From positions 248,001 to 312,000 of the forward strand of contig NZ_JAOVZV010000008.1 of NCBI RefSeq assembly GCF_026460945.1: a stretch of 64,000 nt of DNA, given 5' to 3'. The translations under genes and the position numbers were made by a program. Positions 9,307 through 17,268 of the stretch are shown here, piece by piece. The stretch is from Chryseobacterium luquanense (GTDB lineage Bacteria; Bacteroidota; Bacteroidia; Flavobacteriales; Weeksellaceae). The notes under the pieces were generated by a model. The model saw only the letters and a program-made list of their open reading frames with translations. It was not told where the DNA came from and made no database searches. Position 1 is the stretch's first letter. Each line of letters opens with the position of its first letter.

Positions 9307-10014
9307 TTATAAATTAACTAATGTTCCTACATTTTCTCCGTCTACAATTCTCAATAAATTACCGTCTTTATTCATATCAAAAACAATAATTGGCAATTTA
9401 TTTTCGTGGCTTAAAGTAAAGGCAGTCATATCCATCACCTTAAGGTCTTTTTCAAAAACTTCTTCGAAAGTTAAAGAATTATATTTTACTGCATTTTCAT
9501 TTTTCTCAGGATCGCTGTCGTAGATTCCGTCTACTCTTGTTCCTTTTAAGATAACATCAGCTCCGATTTCGATAGCTCTTAATGTTGCTGCAGTATCTGT
9601 TGTAAAATATGGATTTCCGGTTCCTGCTCCGAAGATTACTACTCTACCTTTTTCAAGATGTCTTACAGCTCTTCTTTTAATGAAAGGTTCTGCAACTTTG
9701 TCCATTTCAATAGCAGATTGAAGTCTTGTTTTGATTCCTGCATCTTCCAAAGCGCCTTGTAAAGCCATTCCGTTGATTACGGTTGCAAGCATTCCCATGT
9801 AGTCACCCTGTACTCTATCCATCCCTTTTGCAGCTCCTGCTACACCACGGAAAATATTTCCTCCTCCTATTACGATTGCTATTTCACAACCTCTGTCAAC
9901 CACTTTTTTGATTTCCTGAGCATATTCCATCAGTCTATCGGTATCAATACCATATTGTCTGTTCCCCATTAATGCCTCACCGCTCAGTTTCAGAAGGATT
10001 CTTTTATATTTCAT
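9307..10014 (-). CDS. pyrH: UMP kinase
   Basis: Phosphorylates UMP to UDP in pyrimidine nucleotide synthesis. The 235-residue product has the amino-acid-kinase fold, with [14 protein letters not shown] at the N terminus, [10 protein letters not shown], the [16 protein letters not shown] motif, and the [24 protein letters not shown] segment typical of bacterial PyrH. The open frame runs on upstream to 10146, but that part has the wrong composition and contains the promoter box at 10068-10075, so the start is ATG 10014. It is divergent from porQ. Confidence 0.97.
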   Translation of the reverse strand: MKYKRILLKLSGEALMGNRQYGIDTDRLMEYAQEIKKVVDRGCEIAIVIGGGNIFRGVAGAAKGMDRVQGDYMGMLATVINGMALQGALEDAGIKTRLQSAIEMDKVAEPFIKRRAVRHLEKGRVVIFGAGTGNPYFTTDTAATLRAIEIGADVILKGTRVDGIYDSDPEKNENAVKYNSLTFEEVFEKDLKVMDMTAFTLSHENKLPIIVFDMNKDGNLLRIVDGENVGTLVNL

Positions 10015-10067
10015 CTTAAATTTTAATAATAGTTTTTGAGAATTAATTTCCTTAAAAATTAACTTTG

Positions 10068-10075
10068 CAAATATA
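10068..10075 (-). promoter_or_regulatory. Minus-7 box of pyrH-frr
   Basis: The minus strand reads TATATTTG, 53 nt upstream of the pyrH start codon. Confidence 0.55.
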
Positions 10076-10153
10076 ATCATTATAAATATTGAAAAAAGAA
10101 AAATATTATACATAAATAATGGTAGAAATATTTTGATAAGTAGCAAAAAGGAT

Positions 10154-10161
10154 TATTTTTG
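10154..10161 (+). promoter_or_regulatory. Minus-7 box of porQ
   Basis: TATTTTTG matches TAnnTTTG and lies 18 nt before the TTG start at 10180. Confidence 0.55.
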
Positions 10162-10179
10162 CATTAATTAAATACTGAT

Positions 10180-11172
10180 TTGAAGAAAGTTCTAATTTTT
10201 TCACTATTTCTTTCGGGAATTGTTTCATTTGCACAATCTGGAACAAACGTTTACTCTTTCTTGAATATTCCCGTTTCTGCGAGACAGGCTGCTTTAGGTG
10301 GCGACGCTATTACCATGAGAGATTACGATGTATCTTTTGCGATTGCCAATCCGGCTTTGTTGAATAAAGATTCAGATAAACAACTTTCTGTAAATGCCTC
10401 GACTTATTTAGCAGATTCGAAATTCGGAACGGTTGCTTTTGCTAAAGATCTTGATAACGGTCACATGGTAACTTTAAACGCAAGATATTTAAGCTATGGA
10501 AATATCCCGAGAACCGACGAAAGTGGTTTTGAAATGGGAGAATTTTCAGCTTCAGACGTTGCTGTCGGAGCTGGTTATGCTTATCAGTTTGAAGAAGATT
10601 GGACGATTGGTGGTGGATTAAATTTTGTTACTTCAAAAATCGATACGTATACCTCTTCTGCAATCTCTGGAACTGCGGGCGTTACGTATCACAATAAAAT
10701 AAATAAAGAAGTTGCTTCAGTAGTTTTTAGAAACTTCGGTTATCAGTTTAAATCATTTAATGGTGAAAGAGAAAACCTTCCTTTTAGAATAGATTTAGGA
10801 TATACAAGAATTTTAAAAGCGATTCCTTTAGCGATTACAATTACGGCGCACGATTTACAGAAATTTGATATTTCTACTGATTATAATATTAACGGACAAG
10901 AAGTTGGTTTCGGAAGAAAACTTGCCGATCACTTTTCTTTAGGTGCTGAACTTTTCCCTGAAAAAGGGTTCAATATAAGATTAGGTTATAATGTAAGAAG
11001 AGGAAATGAATTAGCTGTGGCAGATCAAAGAAACTTCACAGGTATTTCAGGAGGATTTGGTTTAAAAATATCAAAATTCCGTTTAGATTATGCTCATGTA
11101 AGATATCATAACTCTTCCAATGTGAACCAAATTGGTATTTCTGTTGACTTAAGTGGTAACAGAGGACAATAA
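10180..11172 (+). CDS. porQ: Type IX secretion system protein PorQ
   Basis: Outer-membrane beta-barrel of the PorV/PorQ family needed for type IX secretion. The 330-residue product uses a TTG start (MKKVLIFSLFLSGIVSFAQ signal peptide). The mature protein begins with the family hallmark SGTNVYSFLNIPVSARQAAL, followed by GGDAITMRDYDVSFAIANPA. It then alternates amphipathic strands up to a C-terminal barrel strand (RYHNSSNVNQIGISVDL). In Bacteroidetes porQ is frequently next to cmk, as here. The type IX cargo encoded at 56864-57559 fits with the host having this system. Confidence 0.85.
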   Translation: MKKVLIFSLFLSGIVSFAQSGTNVYSFLNIPVSARQAALGGDAITMRDYDVSFAIANPALLNKDSDKQLSVNASTYLADSKFGTVAFAKDLDNGHMVTLNARYLSYGNIPRTDESGFEMGEFSASDVAVGAGYAYQFEEDWTIGGGLNFVTSKIDTYTSSAISGTAGVTYHNKINKEVASVVFRNFGYQFKSFNGERENLPFRIDLGYTRILKAIPLAITITAHDLQKFDISTDYNINGQEVGFGRKLADHFSLGAELFPEKGFNIRLGYNVRRGNELAVADQRNFTGISGGFGLKISKFRLDYAHVRYHNSSNVNQIGISVDLSGNRGQ

Positions 11173-11253
11173 ATTTCATTTAAATTTAAAATTATTCAGG
11201 TTTATACTTGAAACCTTCTTGATTTTTTCAGAAAATTTCTTGAAATTTGTGAT

Positions 11254-11940
11254 ATGAAAAAACCAGTAATTGCTATTGATGGCTATTCTTCTACAGGAAA
11301 AAGCTCAATCTCAAAAATTATTGCCGAAAAATTGGGAATTGTACACTTAGATACAGGTGCACTTTATCGTGGTATCACTTGGTTTGCATTACAAAACTGT
11401 GTAGATGATAATGGAAATATCGATTTACAGGAACTTTTCAAATCATTTCATATAATCAAACTTGAATTTAAAAAAGTGGAGGATGAATTGGTTTTATATT
11501 TAAATCATATTAACGTCTCCAAAGAAATTCGTACTGCTGAAGTTTCAAATAATGTAAGTTTGATAGCTAAGCAAAAAGAAGTAAGAGATTTTTTGTTAGA
11601 AACTCAAAGGTCAATCGCTAGAAATGGCGGGGTTATTATGGATGGAAGAGACATCGGAACTGTAGTTTTACCTGATGCTGATTTTAAATTTTTCCTTACT
11701 GCAAGTATCGATGAACGCACAAAAAGACGATATAATGAGCTTCTTGCCATGGGAATAGAATCTGATGAGGCTGAAGTGAAAGAAAACCTTATTGCAAGAG
11801 ATAAAATTGACAGTGAAAGAGAAATCGCACCTTTAAAACAAGCTGAAGATGCAATTTTGATTGATAATACAAAGATGACAAAAAGTCAAACTATTGACGC
11901 TATTTTGTTACAGATAACAAAAATCAATACTTTTTACTAG
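11254..11940 (+). CDS. cmk: (d)CMP kinase
   Basis: Converts CMP and dCMP to the diphosphates. The 228-residue protein has the P-loop IDGYSSTGKSSISKIIA, the substrate segment HLDTGALYRGITWFAL, GGVIMDGRDIGTVVLPDADFKFFL and ASIDERTKRRYNE, all expected for bacterial Cmk (225-230 residues). It follows porQ by 81 bp with a near-consensus promoter (GAAATTTG) close to the start. The glycine-rich loop reads GYSSTGKSS instead of the usual GPxGxGKST, a variant I believe is common in flavobacteria. Confidence 0.95.
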   Translation: MKKPVIAIDGYSSTGKSSISKIIAEKLGIVHLDTGALYRGITWFALQNCVDDNGNIDLQELFKSFHIIKLEFKKVEDELVLYLNHINVSKEIRTAEVSNNVSLIAKQKEVRDFLLETQRSIARNGGVIMDGRDIGTVVLPDADFKFFLTASIDERTKRRYNELLAMGIESDEAEVKENLIARDKIDSEREIAPLKQAEDAILIDNTKMTKSQTIDAILLQITKINTFY

Positions 11941-12018
11941 ATAAACCTGCTTTGGTATGTTAATTGTAACCTTTTAAAACGTAAAACTAGTATTTATTAA
12001 CTATTAAAAAAACAAAAA

Positions 12019-12366
12019 ATGTCTAGAAAAGAAAACAATACAGCGGGTATTTTAGCAGGACTTTTAGCAGGTGCTGCAGCAGGTGTAATTTTAGGAATGC
12101 TTTACGCTCCGGAAGAAGGTAAAGAAACAAGAAAAAAAATCAAAAATAAAGCAAACGATCTTAAAGATCAGGCAAAAGATAAGTATGGTGAAGTTTCTGA
12201 AAGAGTAAAAGACCAGTATGGTAACATCTCTTCTACTTTCAAAGAAACTGCAAATAATGTTGCTCACACTGTGAAAGACGGATACGATAAATACAAAGAT
12301 CAAATTGTTTCTAAAACGACTGACATGGTAAAAGATGTAGAGTCTAGCCTGAACGATCTTAAATGA
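12019..12366 (+). CDS. YtxH domain-containing protein
   Basis: Small stress-associated protein of unknown biochemical role. The 115-residue product has a glycine/alanine-rich membrane segment (GILAGLLAGAAAGVILGMLY), the YtxH junction APEEGKETRKKIKNKANDL, and then a long charged amphipathic helix with LEA-like repeats (DKYGEVSERVKDQYGNI). It heads a three-gene group with the holin-like protein and the gene at 12760. A terminator between it and the next gene (12390-12424) suggests it can be expressed alone. Confidence 0.85.
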   Translation: MSRKENNTAGILAGLLAGAAAGVILGMLYAPEEGKETRKKIKNKANDLKDQAKDKYGEVSERVKDQYGNISSTFKETANNVAHTVKDGYDKYKDQIVSKTTDMVKDVESSLNDLK

Positions 12367-12389
12367 TAATATTTAATTTTAATTAAATA

Positions 12390-12424
12390 AAAAAGGAACT
12401 TTAGTCTAAAGAGTTCCTTTTTTT
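12390..12424 (+). terminator. Terminator after the ytxH-like gene
   Basis: 10-bp stem AAAAAGGAAC / GTTCCTTTTT, with a short inner stem and a T tract. Confidence 0.75.
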
Positions 12425-12447
12425 GTAACTTTTAAAAAAATAAAAGG

Positions 12448-12756
12448 ATGATAGAAACTATAAAAGAATACGCATCAAAAAGAATAGATTTGCTTAAAAT
12501 TGAGGCTACAGAAAAATCTTCAATTTCGGCAGGTGTTATCGCTTATCTTGTGATATTATTGGTAGCTTTTGCCTTTTTTATTATTCTTTTTAACTTCGGG
12601 TTGGCTTTTTTACTGGGAAAAGCTCTCAATAATACTTCTTATGGGTTTTTAATTGTTGCGGCATTTTATTTTGTAATAATGATTTTAGTTGCTACCTTTA
12701 AGAAACGAATCGTGCATATGGTTGCAAATAGAGTAATTGAATTTTTAAATCACTAA
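12448..12756 (+). CDS. Holin-III-like two-helix membrane protein
   Basis: The 102-residue protein has a charged N-terminal helix (IKEYASKRIDLLKIEATEK) followed by two membrane segments (about residues 28-55 and 66-83) and a basic tail. This is the layout of proteins annotated as phage holin family or Actinobacteriophage holin superfamily III in Bacteroidetes, where they accompany YtxH genes and are not phage-linked. The function is unknown; an envelope-stress role is inferred from the neighbours. It ends 3 bp before the next start codon, so they are co-translated. Confidence 0.75.
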   Translation: MIETIKEYASKRIDLLKIEATEKSSISAGVIAYLVILLVAFAFFIILFNFGLAFLLGKALNNTSYGFLIVAAFYFVIMILVATFKKRIVHMVANRVIEFLNH

Positions 12757-12759
12757 ACT

Positions 12760-13257
12760 ATGGGAAGAAATTACGAGAGTCTGGAAGAATTAAAAAGGAA
12801 AAAGAGACTTTTAAAAGGTGAAATAAGTGATTTAGAAAATCTTTTAACTTTTAAAAACACAAAAGAAAGTCTAAGTGCATTTACAAATGGGCTTACAGAT
12901 CAGTATCTAAAAGAACAGATTGATGAAGAGGGTGAAGAAAAAACAGTTATCAGAAAAGATGTTATCGCAAAACAGATCACATCTGAAGTAAAAGACCTTT
13001 TTCTTAGCAGGAATACGGCAATGGGAATTGCAGGCGGAGCTTTCAAAGGTGATGCAATAGATACTGTTATAAAACTTGCAGTAACTGCCTTTGTTGCAAA
13101 TTATGCAAAGAAAAATATGAAAAGTTCAAACTGGAAAAAGAAAATTTTAGGAGCTGCTTTAATTTATGTTGCGCCGATGGCTTTAAAATTTGTTCGCACC
13201 AAGTTGGAGGCTTATCAAAAAACAAAAAGTGTTTCCAGCATGGAGCAACTTATATAA
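12760..13257 (+). CDS. Conserved hypothetical protein of the YtxH/holin-like operon
   Basis: I do not know a name for this family. The 165-residue protein has a highly charged coiled-coil start (EELKRKKRLLKGEISDLENLL), a central glycine-bearing region (SRNTAMGIAGGAFKGDAIDTVIKLAVTAF) and a second hydrophobic segment (KILGAALIYVAPMALKFV). It could be a peripheral or two-segment membrane protein. Its start is 3 bp after the holin-like gene, and it is followed by the imperfect palindrome at 13263-13341, which probably ends the transcript. Confidence 0.65.
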   Translation: MGRNYESLEELKRKKRLLKGEISDLENLLTFKNTKESLSAFTNGLTDQYLKEQIDEEGEEKTVIRKDVIAKQITSEVKDLFLSRNTAMGIAGGAFKGDAIDTVIKLAVTAFVANYAKKNMKSSNWKKKILGAALIYVAPMALKFVRTKLEAYQKTKSVSSMEQLI

Positions 13258-13262
13258 TCTGA

Positions 13263-13341
13263 GAAGTTAGAATATAGAGGTTAGAAGTTAGTGTAAAATA
13301 AAATTTGTTTTACTAATTTTTAACCTCTAATTTCTAATTTC
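13263..13341. repeat. Imperfect 30-bp inverted repeat, TTAGA-type, between convergent genes
   Basis: The arms 13263-13292 and 13312-13341 are reverse complements over most of their 30 positions, with mismatches spread through them. They are built of short TTAGA/TTAGAAGTT words. Transcripts from either side would fold into a long hairpin followed by a T run, so it can act as a bidirectional terminator. Similar wording occurs at 59191-59330. Confidence 0.7.
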
Positions 13342-13345
13342 TTTT

Positions 13346-14071
13346 TTATTTTGAAAACATTTGTCCCAAAATTATCCCTGCAGCCATTGAAACATTCAGA
13401 CTTTCTGTAGACTGCGATTTCCCAAATCTTGGAATACTTATTTTTTTGTGAAGAAGTTTCTCTGTTTCGTCACGCATTCCGTTTCCTTCGTTTCCTAAAA
13501 TTAAATTGATCTTTTTTGGTTTTTCAAAATTGTAAATATTTTCGCCATCCATATCGGTTCCAACATTAATATTTTCTGTATTTGAAAGGTATTCAACCAA
13601 ATTACAGTACACGATATTCACTCTTGTAAAAGATCCCATTGTTGCCTGAATTACTTTAGGGTTATAAAAATCTACCGTATCTTCACTGCAAATAATTTGC
13701 TCTATTCCGAACCAATCTGCTAAGCGTATAATTGTCCCTAAATTTCCAGGATCTTGAATTCCATCTAAAACCAGTTGGAAATCTTTATCCTCAAACTGCG
13801 ATTTTTCTAATAATTCACATACTGCCACAGAATCTTTAGGATTTTGCAGAAAACTTATCTTTTTGAGTTCATTTTCAGTGATGTGTGTAAATTGTACCTC
13901 TTTGGACAGAAAATTGTTAGGTTCTGTAGAAAATATTTCTTTAATTTTAAAGTTAGAATTAGGAAGTTCAAGAATAGTTTTATTCCCTTCAACCAAAAAC
14001 AAATTGTATTTTTGCCTGAACTTCTTTTTATCTAAAGACTGTAAAATTTTAATTGTATGAGCTGTAAGCAT
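13346..14071 (-). CDS. TrmH/SpoU family RNA 2'-O-methyltransferase
   Basis: SAM-dependent SPOUT methyltransferase, likely acting on rRNA. The 241-residue product starts with the substrate-binding L30e-like domain (KKKFRQKYNLFLVEGNKTILEL). The SPOUT domain carries motif 1 (LDGIQDPGNLGTIIRLADWFG), motif 2 (INLILGNEGNGMRDE) and motif 3 (ISIPRFGKSQSTESLNVSMAAGIIL). The frame is open 6 codons further, but MLTAHTIKILQSL at 14071 is the better start. Its first 15 bases overlap, head to head, the start of tamL. A TATTTTTG box on this strand (14097-14104) lies inside tamL. Confidence 0.9.
   Translation of the reverse strand: MLTAHTIKILQSLDKKKFRQKYNLFLVEGNKTILELPNSNFKIKEIFSTEPNNFLSKEVQFTHITENELKKISFLQNPKDSVAVCELLEKSQFEDKDFQLVLDGIQDPGNLGTIIRLADWFGIEQIICSEDTVDFYNPKVIQATMGSFTRVNIVYCNLVEYLSNTENINVGTDMDGENIYNFEKPKKINLILGNEGNGMRDETEKLLHKKISIPRFGKSQSTESLNVSMAAGIILGQMFSK
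14007..14014 (+). promoter_or_regulatory. Minus-7 box of tamL, inside the methyltransferase gene
   Basis: TATTTTTG, 42 nt before the tamL ATG and within the first codons of the divergent methyltransferase gene. Confidence 0.5.
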
Positions 14072-16654
14072 TTTAAGAATTCTCCTCAAAAATATTATAA
14101 AATAATATCATTTGCAACATTTGTTGGTTTACTTTATGCGTGTAGTACCACAAAAAAAGTTCCGGATGGAGAATATCTGCTTACTCAAAACAATTTTGAG
14201 TTTGAAGATAAGAAACAGTTTTTCGATGAAGAACTGAAAGATTATGTTCAGCAAAAGCCCAATAAAAAGCAATTGCTTTTCATGCCTTTGAGTCTTCTTT
14301 TATATAATGCAGCCAATCCTAAATACGATACAATTCTTAATGAATACATGACTTATCCGAGTGAAATGAGAAATCAGAAACTTCGGGATTCTCTTTTTAT
14401 TAAATACAACATGCAAAGCAGTGTTGGGAAGAGTCTTTTTATGGATAGATTGTATCATAATTGGGGAACTCCGCCTGTAATTTTAGATCAGACAAGAACT
14501 GAAAAAAGTGCTCAGTCTATCGAAAAAAGAATGACTTACAGAGGTTTTTGGGATTCTGAAGTAAAGTTTGCTCACAAATTAGATTCTGCCAATAAAAAAG
14601 CATCCGTACAATATTCAATTAAACACAATAGTCCTACTATTATTAAAGAATATTATTACAATATTCCAGATCCGGGAATCAGAGGACTTTTTCAGCAAAG
14701 AATTAACGAAAGTTTAGTAAGAAGCGGAAGACTGCTTGATCAGACTTTTTTAGAAAAAGAAATTGTACGAATTAATGATTGGATGCGAGAAAATGGATAT
14801 TACCGTTTTAATGCTGGAAATGATGAGGTTGGTTTCATTGCAGATACTTTGAGAAGCAGAAAAGAAGTTCCTTTGGTTTTGGAAATTCATAAAGATTCGA
14901 TAGATCGACCTTATAAAAGAGCTACTTTCGGAAATATCGATGTTGCAATTGTTGATCGTAACAGAGATTTTCCGAGACGAACCGTTAAAGACAGTTTAAG
15001 AAGAGTGAGATTTCACAAAGTAAATGATAATTATAAATCTGCAGCGCTGTGGAGAGCTGTGATTGTTGATAATAAAGCAGTTTATGATCAGAAAAAATTA
15101 GATCTTACTAAAAGAAACTTTTTGGCTATGAATAATTTTAGCATTTTAAAAGCCAGGGATTCTTTGAGACAAGGTGGCGGAACATCTCCAAATGATAGTA
15201 TTGTAGATGTTTTATATGTTCTTAAACCACTTGATAAATATCTTTTAAAAGGTGGAACAGATCTAAATTATTCTCAGTTTTTAAATTGGGGGATATCTCC
15301 TTCTGGAGATTTGACAACAAGAAATATTTTCGGAGGAGCAGAAAACCTTACGACAAGTCTTGCAGGAACTTTTGGATCTATCAGAAATCCTAAAAATTTA
15401 GATAAAAGAATTTTAGCATATGAATATTCGGCGCAAGCTTCATTAAGCTTCCCAAGGTTGCTATTGCCATTTAATTATTATAAATTAATTCCGAAAAGAT
15501 ATACTCCAACTTCATCGATTGTTTTGGGAGCGTCGGTACAGAATAATATCGGTTTGGGAAGAACCAATTTCAATACAGGTTTAAATTATTTTGCCAACGT
15601 TAATGATCAGGTTTCTCATAGATTAACGCTGTTTAATACACTCTTTAGTTTAACTAAAAATAAAGATAGTTATTACGACTTTTTTGTGAGTGATAATGCA
15701 ATTCGAGAGACTGTTTTTAGTGATTATTTTAATTATAATCCAACAGCTCAACAGGAACTTCAAGCAGGAATATTAACAAGAGATCAGGTTTCTGAGCAGA
15801 TTATTAAAGATCTTGGCTATGTTGCAACGCTTGATGCTAAAAAGGCTGATGATTTATTATCTTTTCTGGGAACACTTACTAATAAAGACAGACAAACGCA
15901 GGATGTTTTAATTTCATCGATGGTGTATAATTTTGTTTATAACGAAATTGGCAAAAAAGATTACCCAAACGCTTTTTATTTTAATGGAAAGGTTGAATTG
16001 TCAGGGAATATTCCAAGTCTTTTTAATCAGAAAAGAAATGATGGCGGTGGAATTTTAAGAAGTCCTGAAAGAACAATTTTTGGAATTCCCTATGCTCAGT
16101 TTGTGAAATTTGATTTTGATATAAGAAAATATTTTAAGTTCAATGGAGATCAGACTTTGGTTCTTCGTCAATTTATTGGTTTGGGAATTCCCTACGGAAA
16201 CTCTTCTACAATGCCGTTTGTAAGATCTTACTTTAATGGTGGAGCCAATGACATTCGAGCTTGGGTTGCATTTGGAGGTTTAGGTCCGGGTGGATCTCAG
16301 ATTGATGAAAGGGTGCGTACTTATTTGATGGGAAATATAAAACTGACCACAAATATTGAATATCGAGTTCCATTTACAGATATGTATCAAGGCGCAATTT
16401 TTACCGATATTGGTAACGTTTGGAATACTGAAAACAATGGTTTTGACGATCAGTTTAAATTTAATAAATTCATCAGAGAAATGGGAATAGGAAGCGGATT
16501 CGGATTAAGAGTGAATGTTGCTTACATCACATTAAGAGTAGATTTAGCCTACAAAATCTATGATCCCAACAAAACGGATGGTGAAAGATGGAGATTTAAT
16601 GACATTAAACCATTGAAACCAACTTTAAATATTGCCTTCGGATATCCTTTCTAA
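14057..16654 (+). CDS. tamL: Translocation and assembly module lipoprotein TamL (BamA/TamA family)
   Basis: Outer-membrane Omp85 protein, the Bacteroidetes lipoprotein counterpart of TamA. It works with TamB in inserting outer-membrane proteins or moving lipids. The 865-residue product has a lipoprotein signal (FATFVGLLYACS) and the typical opening TTKKVPDGEYLLTQNNFEF. POTRA-like repeats follow (residues about 30-350) and then a 16-strand barrel with late-barrel signatures (FVRSYFNGGANDIRAW, LGPGG, GSGFGLRVNVAYITLRVDLAYKIYDP) ending in a terminal aromatic strand (NIAFGYPF). tamB is not in this window. The 5' end overlaps the divergent methyltransferase gene, and the stop overlaps the convergent sanA-like gene by 4 bp. 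Confidence 0.9.
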   Translation: MSCKHFKNSPQKYYKIISFATFVGLLYACSTTKKVPDGEYLLTQNNFEFEDKKQFFDEELKDYVQQKPNKKQLLFMPLSLLLYNAANPKYDTILNEYMTYPSEMRNQKLRDSLFIKYNMQSSVGKSLFMDRLYHNWGTPPVILDQTRTEKSAQSIEKRMTYRGFWDSEVKFAHKLDSANKKASVQYSIKHNSPTIIKEYYYNIPDPGIRGLFQQRINESLVRSGRLLDQTFLEKEIVRINDWMRENGYYRFNAGNDEVGFIADTLRSRKEVPLVLEIHKDSIDRPYKRATFGNIDVAIVDRNRDFPRRTVKDSLRRVRFHKVNDNYKSAALWRAVIVDNKAVYDQKKLDLTKRNFLAMNNFSILKARDSLRQGGGTSPNDSIVDVLYVLKPLDKYLLKGGTDLNYSQFLNWGISPSGDLTTRNIFGGAENLTTSLAGTFGSIRNPKNLDKRILAYEYSAQASLSFPRLLLPFNYYKLIPKRYTPTSSIVLGASVQNNIGLGRTNFNTGLNYFANVNDQVSHRLTLFNTLFSLTKNKDSYYDFFVSDNAIRETVFSDYFNYNPTAQQELQAGILTRDQVSEQIIKDLGYVATLDAKKADDLLSFLGTLTNKDRQTQDVLISSMVYNFVYNEIGKKDYPNAFYFNGKVELSGNIPSLFNQKRNDGGGILRSPERTIFGIPYAQFVKFDFDIRKYFKFNGDQTLVLRQFIGLGIPYGNSSTMPFVRSYFNGGANDIRAWVAFGGLGPGGSQIDERVRTYLMGNIKLTTNIEYRVPFTDMYQGAIFTDIGNVWNTENNGFDDQFKFNKFIREMGIGSGFGLRVNVAYITLRVDLAYKIYDPNKTDGERWRFNDIKPLKPTLNIAFGYPF
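14097..14104 (-). promoter_or_regulatory. Minus-7 box of the RNA methyltransferase, inside tamL
   Basis: The minus strand reads TATTTTTG, 25 nt upstream of ATG 14071 and within the tamL signal-peptide codons. Confidence 0.5.
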
Positions 16655-17268
16655 TCTGGAGAAATTCCCAAAGTAAAATAAACTACAGCAGCCACTCTTG
16701 CGAGAATTTCGCGGGATTGGTTTCTGTAATAACTTTCAGGTTTTGTAACATCTTGTGCATCAAATCCCAAAGCATTCATATTATTGTTTCTTGCAAAAAA
16801 CAAAGCTCTTAAATTGTGAAATCCTTGCGAAACTATAATCACATTTTTCTTCTTGTAAATGTCTTTGCAACGTAAAATGCTTTTATAGGTATTAAATCCT
16901 TCCGGATCTTCAATAATAATATCTTCAGGAACACCTTCTTGGTAAATCAGATAATTTTTCATTGCAGCGGGTTCGTTGTATCCTCGGCTTTTTTCGCCAC
17001 TTACGATAATTTTTTTAATTTTTCCGTGATGATACAGCAGTGCAGTTGCATCCATTCTTTTGGTAAAATAAGGATTTGAAAGTCCGGAACGCATTCTTGG
17101 TGATGTTCCCAAAACCAAAGCTATTTCACGGGGAGGAATTTTTGAGATTTTATTATATGTTCTACCATTGGTCAAACCGAAAACCCAAGCATTCGACAAA
17201 CATATCAGAAGAAAAACAATTTCTACTGATACGAAGAATAATTTGAATATGTATCGGATGATTCTCAA
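16651..17268 (-). CDS. SanA-like YdcF/ElyC family envelope protein
   Basis: The 205-residue protein has one N-terminal membrane segment (FKLFFVSVEIVFLLICLSNAWVF). A DUF218 domain follows with the family motifs IALVLGTSPRM, KRMDATALLYHHGKIKKIIVSGE, GYNEPAAMKNYLI, EDPEGFNTYKSILRCK and IIVSQGFHNLRALFFAR. E. coli SanA is linked to envelope barrier function and vancomycin exclusion; the activity is unsettled. The start codon overlaps the end of the reductase gene upstream (ATGA), so the two are translationally coupled, and its stop overlaps the tamL stop. Confidence 0.85.
   Translation of the reverse strand: MRIIRYIFKLFFVSVEIVFLLICLSNAWVFGLTNGRTYNKISKIPPREIALVLGTSPRMRSGLSNPYFTKRMDATALLYHHGKIKKIIVSGEKSRGYNEPAAMKNYLIYQEGVPEDIIIEDPEGFNTYKSILRCKDIYKKKNVIIVSQGFHNLRALFFARNNNMNALGFDAQDVTKPESYYRNQSREILARVAAVVYFTLGISPD

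Noticed and set aside
12448..12756. Prophage remnant because of the holin-like protein
   Set aside because: No other phage gene, integrase or attachment site is present; the protein belongs to the YtxH-linked chromosomal group.
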